Origin: Kamptonema sp. UHCC 0994
GTDB lineage: Bacteria > Cyanobacteriota > Cyanobacteriia > Cyanobacteriales > Microcoleaceae
Length of the DNA stretch: 35,318 bases
Direction of reading: 5' to 3'
NCBI RefSeq assembly: GCF_029167235.1
Contig: NZ_JARFTR010000003.1
Coordinates: forward strand, 1-35,318
A program made the position numbers and the translations under genes. This document shows positions 23,358-32,324 of the stretch, in pieces; position 1 is the stretch's first letter; the number at the start of each line of letters is the position of its first letter. Under the pieces are notes generated by a model, which saw only the letters and a list, made by a program, of their open reading frames with translations, had not been told where the DNA came from and searched no databases.

Positions 23358-24206
23358 ATGCAATGCGTTATCAATAGGCGGGCACAGTTTTCAGCAAGTC
23401 ACCGCTACTGGTTGCCAGAGTTGAGTGCAGCCGAAAACAGCGATCGCTTTGGCCCCACAGCACGCGCACCGGGACATGGACACAACTACGTCCTATACGT
23501 TTCGATGATAGGCGAACTCGATAGCTACGGCATGGTGCTCAACTTGTCGAATGTCAAGCACGTCATCAAGCGGGAAGTCACCAATCACCTAGACTTTTCT
23601 TATCTCAACCAAGCTTGGCCAGAGTTTGAGCAAACTTTGCCAACCACTGAAAACATTGCTAGGGTAATTTGGCAGCGCCTCGCACCGCACTTACCTTTGA
23701 CTCGTATTCAACTGTTTGAACACCCCGAACTTTGGGCCGATTATTTAGGAAATGGAATGGAAGCTTATCTGACTATCAGCACCCACTTTAGCGCAGCTCA
23801 CCGACTCGCTCATCCCAAGCTTAGCTATGAGGAAAACTCGGAAATTTATGGCAAATGCGCTCGCCCTAATGGTCACGGTCACAATTATCACTTAGAAGTG
23901 ACAGTCAAAGGGGAAATGGATGAACGCACGGGCATGATTGTGGATTTGGTAGCTTTACAAAAGGCGATTGACGAATATGTAGTCGATCCCTTAGATCACA
24001 CCTTTTTAAATAAGGATATCGCTTATTTTGCTGAGGTTGTGCCGACGGCAGAGAATATTGCGATTTATATTCGAGAGTTGCTGCGATCGCCGATCCACGA
24101 CTTAGGAGCACAGCTACATAAGATCAAGCTGATTGAGAGCCCAAACAATTCTTGCGAAGTTTATTGCACTGAGTCAGAGTCAGAGATATTAACTGTTCGC
24201 AGTTAA
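23358..24206 (+). CDS. Tandem double 6-pyruvoyl-tetrahydropterin synthase/QueD-family protein
   Basis: A 282-residue protein made of two PTPS/QueD domains, about 1-132 and 133-282; family members are usually 120-150 residues. The C-terminal domain has a full active site: Zn ligands His148, His173, His175 ('GHGHNY'), catalytic Cys167, Asp213-His214 and Glu260. The N-terminal domain keeps the Zn ligands (His15, His40, His42), Asp79 and Glu121. It has Thr34 where the catalytic Cys should be and Phe80 where the His should be, so it is probably inactive. The active half may make 6-carboxy-tetrahydropterin (queuosine route) or a pyruvoyl-type pterin; sequence alone does not decide. The 3' end overlaps the convergent glycosyltransferase gene by four bases. 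Confidence 0.9.
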   Translation: MQCVINRRAQFSASHRYWLPELSAAENSDRFGPTARAPGHGHNYVLYVSMIGELDSYGMVLNLSNVKHVIKREVTNHLDFSYLNQAWPEFEQTLPTTENIARVIWQRLAPHLPLTRIQLFEHPELWADYLGNGMEAYLTISTHFSAAHRLAHPKLSYEENSEIYGKCARPNGHGHNYHLEVTVKGEMDERTGMIVDLVALQKAIDEYVVDPLDHTFLNKDIAYFAEVVPTAENIAIYIRELLRSPIHDLGAQLHKIKLIESPNNSCEVYCTESESEILTVRS

Positions 24207-25945
24207 ACGTTAACTATTCGCGTAACTAGAACCCAATTTCCCGTAGTTTTCACAACCTTTATGTTTTCTAAAGCCAACTTTTTTAAGACGGAGCGATGGA
24301 GCAAAAAATAAGGTTGAGGAGAAGTTTCCCATTCGCGTTTTAGTTCCTCAAATTTAGCAGGAATAACACGACGATCGCTATAGAAATCTAGGGAAGGTCG
24401 AGGATAGCGGTGAGATGTCAAAACTTCTTGACCGGCGGTTGTACCTTTGCGGACAATTTCGGCTACCGGTTTGACAGGATAATCCTCCGCTAATTCCCAA
24501 ACCCAGTTATTCGACATCACCAATAACAACAGCGAGACGTAAGTTCCCCAAAATAAAATCAAGATAAATTGCCGATCTTGTTGCCGTAAAAGCATAGCCA
24601 CAATCGCCATAGTCAAGCCGAAAGCTATTAGAACTAGCTGCAAATCTCGCTCAACAGGTGCAAAAGTTTCTCCTAATTTCACCAAACCGCTAAAGTATAG
24701 GCAACCCGCCGCTGCAACAGCAGATAACAGTGCAAAAATAGGCCAGAGAGTGAAGGGGAGCGAGGGAGATGGGGAGCGGGGGAGTGGGGGAAATGGGGAG
24801 ATAGAAGAGGGAAATTTCCCCTCTGCCCCTCTGCTACTCTGTCCCTCATCTTCTCCTTCTTTTCCTTCTTCCTTCCTGATATCATTAACTTGCCAAATTT
24901 CAGCTAAATAGTGACCAACTACTAAGGCAAAAGCTGGATAAATTGGTAAAACATACCAAGGGAGTTTAGTGCTCATGGCCGAAATTGCTGCCAAATAAAT
25001 TCCAGTCCAAACTAATACTAATTTTCCCCAAGCAAAATTACGATTTTGTAAAGCTTGCCGCAATCCTAATAACCAAAATAACTGCCAAGGCCAAGCTGAT
25101 TCTAAAATTTCTAATAAATAATACCAAGGCGGCCCTTTATGATTTCCTACAGATTCCCAGACTCGGCGCAGAGATTGGTCTAACAAATTAGCACTGAGAA
25201 ATTGTGGGCCGTAGTGCAGCCATTGGGCAGTATACCAAGCAATTACCGGGCAAATGCCGATCGCGAAACCAGTCCAGAGATACCGAGAAGTGAGGAGTCG
25301 GGGGGTATCCCATAGCAAGAAGAAAAACGCGATCGCGCCTAACAACAATCCCAATAAAACGCCCTTAGTCAGGCAAATCAAACCAAAAGCAATGCCAGCG
25401 CCTAGAGCGTAGCGTAAATTGCGGCGCGATCGCAACACGCACAACACCATCATCAGCAAAAAGCACAATACCGCCCCATCCAACATCGCCAAACGCCCAT
25501 GACGCACCACTGGTAGCAGCGTCAAGCACACCAAAGCCGAAAAAATCGCACTCAGACGTTGCAGAAACAACTCCCGCCCAATCGCATAAAGCAAGGGCAC
25601 AGAACTTGCTGCCAGCATCGCCGGTGCCAGCCTAGCCATCCATTCATTTACCCCGCCAACAGCAAAGCACAGCGCTATTAGCCAATGTACCAATGGCGGC
25701 TTATTCAGATACGGCGTACCCCCTACCGTCGGATACAGCCAATTTAAGTCCCCACGCCACATCTCGCGGGCCACCTGTCCCGCAATACCTTCATCCCAAT
25801 CTCGCAAAGGCAAACCGCCCAGATTTAGCGCGAAAATCAATACAGCCGCCGCTAGTAAGCCGAAAATCCAAAGTCCATCAATCCAATTTTCACTCAGGCG
25901 AGTTTTCAACTTGCCAGTGTCCCGGCGAAAGATTTGACCAGACAT
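24203..25945 (-). CDS. Polytopic membrane glycosyltransferase (GT39/ArnT-like, PMT_2)
   Basis: A 580-residue membrane protein with about ten to twelve hydrophobic helices. The first outer loop has 'PLRDWDEGIAGQVAREM' with the Asp-Glu pair typical of ArnT/PMT enzymes, followed by 'YLNKPPLVHWL', the usual second motif. Such enzymes move sugars from polyprenyl-phosphate donors to lipids or proteins on the outer face of the inner membrane; donor and acceptor are unknown. Residues about 355-400 form a Glu/Gly then Ser/Pro-rich loop encoded by simple repeats (24749-24883), apparently a repeat array that entered the gene in frame. It converges on the double PTPS gene (4-bp overlap) and diverges from the next gene (73 bp). 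Confidence 0.85.
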   Translation of the reverse strand: MSGQIFRRDTGKLKTRLSENWIDGLWIFGLLAAAVLIFALNLGGLPLRDWDEGIAGQVAREMWRGDLNWLYPTVGGTPYLNKPPLVHWLIALCFAVGGVNEWMARLAPAMLAASSVPLLYAIGRELFLQRLSAIFSALVCLTLLPVVRHGRLAMLDGAVLCFLLMMVLCVLRSRRNLRYALGAGIAFGLICLTKGVLLGLLLGAIAFFFLLWDTPRLLTSRYLWTGFAIGICPVIAWYTAQWLHYGPQFLSANLLDQSLRRVWESVGNHKGPPWYYLLEILESAWPWQLFWLLGLRQALQNRNFAWGKLVLVWTGIYLAAISAMSTKLPWYVLPIYPAFALVVGHYLAEIWQVNDIRKEEGKEGEDEGQSSRGAEGKFPSSISPFPPLPRSPSPSLPFTLWPIFALLSAVAAAGCLYFSGLVKLGETFAPVERDLQLVLIAFGLTMAIVAMLLRQQDRQFILILFWGTYVSLLLLVMSNNWVWELAEDYPVKPVAEIVRKGTTAGQEVLTSHRYPRPSLDFYSDRRVIPAKFEELKREWETSPQPYFLLHRSVLKKLALENIKVVKTTGNWVLVTRIVNV

Positions 25946-26018
25946 AAGTAAATTTACGGTTTGTTGTTAAGATTACCCTATCCATTGCCCATTTCCAATT
26001 CGCGATCGCATTTTCCCT

Positions 26019-27509
26019 ATGAACTTACCTGTAATTTTAGATATTGTCATCGGCTTAATTTTTATTTACCTCAGTTTAAGCTTGCTAGCTACGGAAATTC
26101 AGGAACTAATCGCCACAGTTCTGCAATGGCGGGCTGAACATTTAAAGAAATCAATAGAAGTGCTGATCTCAGGTGGCGGTGACACCATAACTGACGAAGC
26201 TGAATTTAACCGAATTAAAGACTTAGCTAATCTGATTTACGACAACCCAATCGTTAACGATTTGAATCAGGAAGCGAAAGGCTCCCTATCTAAACTATTC
26301 CGCAAGATCACCCATCAACTCGGCGCATTGTACCGCCGCATTACCAAAACTGAAAATGCTTTTGGTGATAAATCTAGTGGCCCTTCCTACATTGCATCTG
26401 CGAGTTTTTCAAGTAGCTTGCTGGATACGATCAAAATTTCTTCTTTAGTCAAAGCTATTAGCGAAACACGACTGGAAAGATTTAAAGATCAACAGTTAGC
26501 TGAAGTTAAATTTATTGTGGACAATTTGAAACTGGGAGAATCAGTTCAGCCAATTTTAGACATGGAATTGATCTGGCTGCAAAAAGAATTAAATAAAATT
26601 GTCGAAGATTTCAAGAAAAGTCAGGCAACTCTTAGCGAGAGCATCGATAGGATCTCTGAAAAGTTGGGAATATACGTTCAAAATTCTCAAGTTTATTTGC
26701 CTGAAAGCGAATTAGCCGGCAGAGATTTTCAGTGGCAAATGGGATTTTTGAAATCGAGTTTAGATAGTTATTCTGACCGGAAAGTGCTGCTACTTGAATT
26801 ACAACCAAGTTTGAGTAACGTCTTAAATTCGATTAGGAAAGTTAGAGAAACTCAAGAAACAGTTCAAGAAATTACTGAAGCCAAAGAAGATAGTCCGATT
26901 TACAAAGAAATTCAAGAAACAATCAATAGTATGCCAGAATCATTGAAAAAAAGTCTATATATTCTGGCAAAGCGTGCCGAAAACGATACAGTACAGACCA
27001 ACGAAAAGTTTACTAGATTTCAGCAAGAAATAGAAGCTTGGTTTGACCGTTCTATGGAGCGTGCTGGTGGCGTTTATAAGCGCAATGCTAGAGGAGTTGC
27101 TCTTTTGATTGGGACTACGATCGCTATTGCTACTAATTCTGATACATTATATATTGTGGGCAATTTATCAACAGATTCTCTCATGCGTGCTACTGTGAAT
27201 AAGTATGCAGATGAGATAGTTACGCGCAACACTATACCAAATCGAGATAATTTTGCACAAATTCAAACAGATGTCAATCAAGCTTTAGAAAAATTATCAT
27301 TACCTATTGGTTGGAATTCCAATAACCTCAAAAATCAAGAATTTGATGGTAGGGAATGGCCGTTGTTTACCAAAAGGATTTCTGGCTGGATTTTGAGCGG
27401 TATAGCTATCTCTATGGGTGCTAGCTTTTGGTACGATCTTCTTAACAAGATTATCAATATTCGTAATGTGGGCAAAAAACCACCATCATCCACTGATAAT
27501 CCGTCTTAA
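26019..27509 (+). CDS. Two-TM membrane protein of unknown function
   Basis: A 496-residue protein. The N-terminal helix 'LDIVIGLIFIYLSLSLLATE' is followed by 'IQELIATVLQWRAEHLKKSI'. The C-terminus has two further hydrophobic segments ('GVALLIGTTIAIAT' and 'GWILSGIAISMGASFWYDLL') near residues 355-370 and 465-485. This layout with a first helix followed by an amphipathic stretch and a C-terminal 'GAPFWYDLLNK'-like end recurs in unnamed proteins of many bacteria; no function is known to me. The middle (about 60-345) is charged, helical and likely coiled coil in the cytoplasm. It is transcribed away from the glycosyltransferase gene. A small hairpin element follows it. Confidence 0.75.
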   Translation: MNLPVILDIVIGLIFIYLSLSLLATEIQELIATVLQWRAEHLKKSIEVLISGGGDTITDEAEFNRIKDLANLIYDNPIVNDLNQEAKGSLSKLFRKITHQLGALYRRITKTENAFGDKSSGPSYIASASFSSSLLDTIKISSLVKAISETRLERFKDQQLAEVKFIVDNLKLGESVQPILDMELIWLQKELNKIVEDFKKSQATLSESIDRISEKLGIYVQNSQVYLPESELAGRDFQWQMGFLKSSLDSYSDRKVLLLELQPSLSNVLNSIRKVRETQETVQEITEAKEDSPIYKEIQETINSMPESLKKSLYILAKRAENDTVQTNEKFTRFQQEIEAWFDRSMERAGGVYKRNARGVALLIGTTIAIATNSDTLYIVGNLSTDSLMRATVNKYADEIVTRNTIPNRDNFAQIQTDVNQALEKLSLPIGWNSNNLKNQEFDGREWPLFTKRISGWILSGIAISMGASFWYDLLNKIINIRNVGKKPPSSTDNPS

Positions 27510-27519
27510 AATTAATAAG

Positions 27520-27580
27520 ACTTACGCATAATTGTTTGCAACGCCGTCGGGACGGGGCGTTAGGGGATCGATGCGTAAGT
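27520..27580. repeat. Short MITE-like element with perfect ACTTACGCAT ends
   Basis: ACTTACGCAT (27520-27529) and ATGCGTAAGT (27571-27580) are perfect inverted ends. Inside, AACGCC...GGCGTT forms a smaller stem. The outer ends are shared with the family at 1544 and 32181; the centre differs. Confidence 0.65.
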
Positions 27581-27603
27581 AATATTTCAATTAAATTGCT
27601 GTA

Positions 27604-28284
27604 TTAAAGCAAAATGCTCTCAAAATATGTCTCAATAGGCTTAGGCAAGCATGACTCTTCTATTTCTTTAGTTTCGTGTAAAAAATTAAATATGGGTGAG
27701 TCCAATAAAACTACAATAATTCCTTCTTCGTCTTCTTCACGGAGTACATAAAATCTTTCATTACTACCTACTTGAGATAGAACAACATTTAGCATTAAAA
27801 GAATTCTTGCTATAACAACCTGCCATTTCAAACAGTTGTGAATAAATGAATATCTAAATTTTGCAGGGCAAATCAAGAAATCACCTATATTGCTAATCAG
27901 ATGAAGATTCCCCTCAAAATCCTCATATTCATTTATATCCTCGACGATAATACCATATCTTCTTAGACTCTTGCATAAGTAATCATCTTCAAATATCATG
28001 GGTGGATATTCATACAAATCCTCTTTATCGAAAAAAAAGCAACGATGTAGAGGTAAGGGTCTGTATAGATACAAAAATTCATCACCATCGTCCATCGCAT
28101 TACACATAAGCTCATCTGCTTCGGGAGATAATATTGTAGACAATGTGTCCAATCTCTTATATCTTCCGTCCGTTAACCAAACTGAATTATTATTCAACTG
28201 TAACGCCTGAATGATGGGAACTAAAGTTGGTTCTTCGTAAGAATAAAAATCCAAATCCTCCAAATTTTTTAATACTTCTTTCAT
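27604..28284 (-). CDS. Hypothetical protein, acidic, unknown family
   Basis: A 226-residue acidic protein with many Glu, Asp, Tyr and Leu residues ('EEPTLVPIIQALQL', 'YEYPPMIFEDDYLC'). There is no signal peptide, no membrane segment and no motif I recognise. The start ATG 28284 is the first in the frame. Its base composition is more AT-rich than its neighbours, and it lies alone between a repeat element and the RTX region, which is common for accessory genes. It is long enough to be real, but nothing indicates a function. Confidence 0.6.
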   Translation of the reverse strand: MKEVLKNLEDLDFYSYEEPTLVPIIQALQLNNNSVWLTDGRYKRLDTLSTILSPEADELMCNAMDDGDEFLYLYRPLPLHRCFFFDKEDLYEYPPMIFEDDYLCKSLRRYGIIVEDINEYEDFEGNLHLISNIGDFLICPAKFRYSFIHNCLKWQVVIARILLMLNVVLSQVGSNERFYVLREEDEEGIIVVLLDSPIFNFLHETKEIEESCLPKPIETYFESILL

Positions 28285-28533
28285 GGCATATTTTTCTAGA
28301 ATTTTTATCGCGATATTAGACTATAATCTGAATTTACTTACTTTTAAGAGGTGCTATTATAGCATTTATTCAAAAATTAGCTACATTAGCGACTTCGAGG
28401 ATAGGAAAATAATCATACTTTTTGCATAGTGCTAACCACAAATATTATGCGCTATGGTGTTCTTATGAAGAAACCCGATCTTCTTACTCCAGGGCTGTAT
28501 CTACCAATAAATGCCCTTAATGGAGTATGAAAA

Positions 28534-31500
28534 ATGACCTCTACTGTCACTTCAGTCAACACTCTGGCTTCAATTCAAAATGTTTCTGCGCCTTCCTTAG
28601 TCTTTATTGACTCTGCCGTAACTGACTACCGATCGCTTGCTAGTGGGGTGCTTCCAGGGGAACAGGTAATTATTCTCGATCGCAACAAAAATGGGATCGA
28701 ACAAATTACTTCCGAAATTCAAAAATATGCTGCTGATTACGGTAAAGTTGACACCATTCACATTTTTTCTCACGGTAGTCCCGGTTGTCTTTATTTAGGA
28801 AATTCTCAACTGAGTAGCGACACTATTGAACAATATCAAAGCCAATTACAGCAGTGGAAATCAGCCTTAAGTGACAAGGCAGATATCATGCTTTATGGGT
28901 GCGATGTTGCTGACGGAGTTGGCGCTGATTTTGTACAGCAATTAAGCCAAATAACCGGGGCTGACATTGCCAGTTCTACTAATATAACGGGCAGTGGTGG
29001 CGATTGGAATTTAGAGTTTACTCAAGGAGAAATTGAATCATTTTCAGCTCTTACTCCAGAGGTAATGCAGGCTTACAAAGGTAATTTAGCTACCATTGTT
29101 GTTACTAATACTAATGATAGTGGGGCTGGTTCTTTAAGACAAGCGATCGCTGATGCAGGGGTAGGAGATACGATTCAATTTGCCGCTAATCTTGCAGGTC
29201 AAACTATTACCCTCACCAGCGGTCAGCTTGATATTCCAGTTGGCAAAAACCTAATTGTTGATGGAAGTGGAGCCACTGGTTTAACTCTCAGCGGTAACAA
29301 CGCCTCTCGCGTCTTTTTTGTTAATGCTAATGTCGTTACTCCCTCAACTTTTAGCCTCAAAAATATCACCGTTGCTAACGGTAAAACAACCAATAGAGGG
29401 GGTGCGATTGGCACAACTGACGAAGTAACTTTAACAGTAGAAAACGTTCAGTTTAACAATAATGTTGCCGATCTGGGTGGCGGTGCAATTTTTGCCAATT
29501 TCAATAATAACCTAACAGTAACGGGCAGTAAATTCAACAACAACATAGCAACAGCAGGGAATGATGAACGCGGTGCAGGTGCAATCGGTTTCTTGAGTTC
29601 CAAAAATTTTACTGTTACTAACAGTGACTTCACCAATAATAAAGGAATTAACGGCGGTGCAATTAACAGCCTTAACGGTAAGTTAACAGTTGAAAACTCG
29701 CGATTTATCAACAATGATACTACCTCTGCCGTTTTCGATACAGGCAAACCTAATCCCTTTTTAAGAGGTTATGGCGGGGCAATTTACACCGATCGCGCTA
29801 GTTCAATCAATGAAGCTTCCGGCACAATTCGCATTAGCAAAACTTTGTTTCAAGGTAACACGGCTAAGGGAGGAGGAGGAGCAACCCATCTGTTTACCGG
29901 AGCCCAAGATAATGTAATTATTGAAGACAGCACCTACAGAGATAACAAGGTTGTGGCACTTGCTGGGGGAGAAGGTGGAAATGGAGGTGGTTTGTATGCT
30001 ATTAGCAATACCCTAAACAAGGGTCTGACTATCAAGAATACTACCTTCGCTAACAATACAGCCGAGGGTCAGGGGGGCGGTTTGCGGATGGATAAAGCTC
30101 TCACCACAATTACTAATAGTACATTCTCTGGCAACAAAGTAACGGGGACTGGATTTAGCAATGTTGGCGGCGGAATGGTGCTTTATGGCCCTGCCACAAT
30201 TACCAATACAACTATTGCGAATAATGATGCTGGATGGGTTGGTGGCGGCATAACGGTGGCTGATGGTCAACAGGTTACTCTCACAAATACGATTTTTGTT
30301 AATAACACTGCACAAAATCAATTCAAGATTCAGCAAAATGCGGCAGGAAAATTCATCGACGGTGGAAATAATTTGCAATGGCCCGATAAACTTACGAATT
30401 TCGGCAACGATCAAAATGTTTTACCAGGAATTACTATTGCTGACCCGAAAATCGGGCCATTGCAAGATAACGGTGGCGGCATTCTTACTCATGCTTTACT
30501 GACAGGAAGTCCGGCAATTGATACGGGAAATAATGCGACTGCACCTGCTACTGACGAGCGAGGAGTTATTCGGCCTCAAGATGGTGATAATAATGGGAGT
30601 GCGATCGCAGATATTGGAGCTTACGAATTTTCGCTAACGCCAACGCCTGCACCAACACCTGCACCCACGCCTACACCAACACCTACACCAACACCTGCAC
30701 CCACGCCTGTACCCACTCCTGTACCCACATCGACACCTGCACCCACGCCTGTACCCACGCCTACACCAACACCTGCACCCACACCTGTACCCACGCCTAC
30801 ACCAACACCTGTACCCACACCTGCACCGACACCTGTACCCACACCTGCACCGACACCTGTACCCACGCCTACACCGACACCTGTACCCACGCCTACACCG
30901 ACACCTGTACCCACGCCTACACCGACACCTGTACCCACGCCTGTACCCACGCCTGTACCCACGCCTACACCGACACCTGTACCCACGCCTACACCGACAC
31001 CTGTACCCACGCCTACACCGATACCTGTACCCACGCCAGTACCCACGCCTACACCGACACCGACACCAATACCAATGCCAGTGCCAACACCAACACCCGG
31101 CACTGACAATTGTATGTGCGATCGCTTCACCCTACCCAGTCTCAGCAGCAGCAATATTACCCCCAACACCACCGACAACACGGTTGCTGGCAGTAACTCT
31201 GACGACTTACTGATGGGTAATATCGCTAACGATGCGATCGATGGACTTGCTGGGAATGACACCATTTACGGCATGGGAAATAATGACAATCTCAGCGGCG
31301 GTAGTGGTAGCGACGTGCTATTTGGCAATGTAGGAAATGACTACATAGACGGCGGCACAGATAGCGACACCGTTTATGGAGGCAAAGATGACGACGCTAT
31401 AATTGGCAGCGATGGTAATGATTTACTTAGAGGGGATAGTGCTAACGATACAATTTTTGGTGGCATCGATAGCGATAGCATTTTCGGCGGTAAAGACAAC

Positions 31501-32082
31501 GATCTATTATTAGGTGAAGATGGAAATGATATCATCTATGGCAACTTGGGTGCTGATACCATACTGGGAGGAAACGGTGACGATTTAGTCTTTGGCAATG
31601 AAGACACTGATTTAATCTTTGGTGACATTGACAACGATACAATCTATGGAGGCAAAGAGAATGATTCCCTCTGTGGTGGTGATGGCAACGACCTATTATT
31701 TGGGAATAATAACGACGATCTTGTTGATGGGTGTAATGGTGATGATACGCTCTACGGAGGTAAGGGAAATGACATCCTCACTGGCGGTAGTGGTAATGAT
31801 TTCCTCAGCGGCGATCTAGGGGGTGACACCCTTACTGGTGGTTCGGGCAATGACGTATTTCTGCTAAAATCAGGTCAGGAAAATCACACAATTATGGATT
31901 TCCAAAAAGGCGAAGATTTGATAGGATTATCAGGTGAGTTGACATTTGGACAACTCGCGATCGCCTCTGACAATAATGCAACTTTAATCACGGTTGCCAG
32001 TAGCGGTCAACTTTTAGCGACTCTCAAGGGAGTAGCGGCAATGGTGATTAGCCCTGAAGATTTCAAGCAGGTAATCATTTAG
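28534..32082 (+). CDS. DUF4347 - beta-helix - PT linker - RTX exoprotein
   Basis: A 1182-residue protein. Residues about 20-185 are DUF4347, with His80 in 'HIFSHGSPG' and Cys123 in 'LYGCDVADG', a pair resembling clan CD cysteine peptidases. Residues 188-695 are a right-handed beta-helix of pectin-lyase/polymorphic-membrane type ('[12 protein letters not shown]', repeated 'NNTA...GGG' turns). A Pro-Thr linker (about 701-856) and a 'DNCMCDRF' motif follow. About 20 RTX nonapeptides ('[10 protein letters not shown]' type, about 885-1108) bind Ca2+. The last 60 residues resemble a type I secretion end. There is no N-terminal signal peptide, consistent with export by an ABC/MFP/TolC machine, none encoded here. 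ATG 28534 follows GGAG. A shorter paralog follows directly. Confidence 0.88.
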   Translation: MTSTVTSVNTLASIQNVSAPSLVFIDSAVTDYRSLASGVLPGEQVIILDRNKNGIEQITSEIQKYAADYGKVDTIHIFSHGSPGCLYLGNSQLSSDTIEQYQSQLQQWKSALSDKADIMLYGCDVADGVGADFVQQLSQITGADIASSTNITGSGGDWNLEFTQGEIESFSALTPEVMQAYKGNLATIVVTNTNDSGAGSLRQAIADAGVGDTIQFAANLAGQTITLTSGQLDIPVGKNLIVDGSGATGLTLSGNNASRVFFVNANVVTPSTFSLKNITVANGKTTNRGGAIGTTDEVTLTVENVQFNNNVADLGGGAIFANFNNNLTVTGSKFNNNIATAGNDERGAGAIGFLSSKNFTVTNSDFTNNKGINGGAINSLNGKLTVENSRFINNDTTSAVFDTGKPNPFLRGYGGAIYTDRASSINEASGTIRISKTLFQGNTAKGGGGATHLFTGAQDNVIIEDSTYRDNKVVALAGGEGGNGGGLYAISNTLNKGLTIKNTTFANNTAEGQGGGLRMDKALTTITNSTFSGNKVTGTGFSNVGGGMVLYGPATITNTTIANNDAGWVGGGITVADGQQVTLTNTIFVNNTAQNQFKIQQNAAGKFIDGGNNLQWPDKLTNFGNDQNVLPGITIADPKIGPLQDNGGGILTHALLTGSPAIDTGNNATAPATDERGVIRPQDGDNNGSAIADIGAYEFSLTPTPAPTPAPTPTPTPTPTPAPTPVPTPVPTSTPAPTPVPTPTPTPAPTPVPTPTPTPVPTPAPTPVPTPAPTPVPTPTPTPVPTPTPTPVPTPTPTPVPTPVPTPVPTPTPTPVPTPTPTPVPTPTPIPVPTPVPTPTPTPTPIPMPVPTPTPGTDNCMCDRFTLPSLSSSNITPNTTDNTVAGSNSDDLLMGNIANDAIDGLAGNDTIYGMGNNDNLSGGSGSDVLFGNVGNDYIDGGTDSDTVYGGKDDDAIIGSDGNDLLRGDSANDTIFGGIDSDSIFGGKDNDLLLGEDGNDIIYGNLGADTILGGNGDDLVFGNEDTDLIFGDIDNDTIYGGKENDSLCGGDGNDLLFGNNNDDLVDGCNGDDTLYGGKGNDILTGGSGNDFLSGDLGGDTLTGGSGNDVFLLKSGQENHTIMDFQKGEDLIGLSGELTFGQLAIASDNNATLITVASSGQLLATLKGVAAMVISPEDFKQVII
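30637..31101 (+). repeat. Pro-Thr codon repeat array (ACACCTGTACCCACGCCT type)
   Basis: About 465 bases of near-identical 6- and 18-base units encode alternating Pro-Thr with Ala or Val. The opposite strand is open too (Gly-Val repeats), a composition artefact. The matching array in the paralog (33976-34122) is only about 150 bases, so the length is variable between copies. Confidence 0.9.
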
Positions 32083-32083
32083 G

Positions 32084-32178
32084 GGCTAGGGGCTAGGGAC
32101 TAGGGACTAGGGAAGAAGAAATGCTTAATTAAGGGTTTCTGGAAACGAGAACTTCCTAACTTTCTTGGCAGTTGCTAT
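32084..32178. repeat. GGGGCTA heptamers and a TATAGCAAC-type end
   Basis: Four to five GGGGCTA/GGGACTA heptamers (32084-32112) directly follow the first RTX gene. The stretch ends TTCTTGGCAGTTGCTATA (32163-32179), which resembles the right end of the element at 18824-18970. It abuts the hairpin element at 32181. Confidence 0.5.
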
Positions 32179-32180
32179 AT

Positions 32181-32272
32181 CAGGGCTTACGCACGATTAC
32201 GTAACGCCGCCATCCTGGCGGTAAAATCACCGCCAAGATGGCGGCGTTACTGATAGTTTTGTGTAAGTCCTG
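32181..32272. repeat. Complete MITE-like hairpin element between the RTX paralogs
   Basis: Ends CAGGGCTTACGCAC (32181-32194) and GTGTAAGTCCTG (32261-32272) are imperfect inverted repeats. Inside, arms 32201-32222 and 32229-32250 pair with one mismatch around a six-base loop. No transposase or coding capacity. It is 52 bp before the second RTX gene start. Confidence 0.8.
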
Positions 32273-32324
32273 GTATTATTTCAGAGGTTCGTCTACAAGC
32301 AAACACTTTTTGGTAATTAACAGG

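Noticed and set aside
30621-31265. 214-codon minus-strand Gly-Val frame
   Set aside because: It is the reverse complement of the Pro-Thr codon array; open only because of base composition.
32238-32324. 29-codon N-terminal extension of the second RTX gene
   Set aside because: It is encoded by the right arm of a hairpin element and spacer DNA. ATG 32325 begins the part homologous to the paralog.
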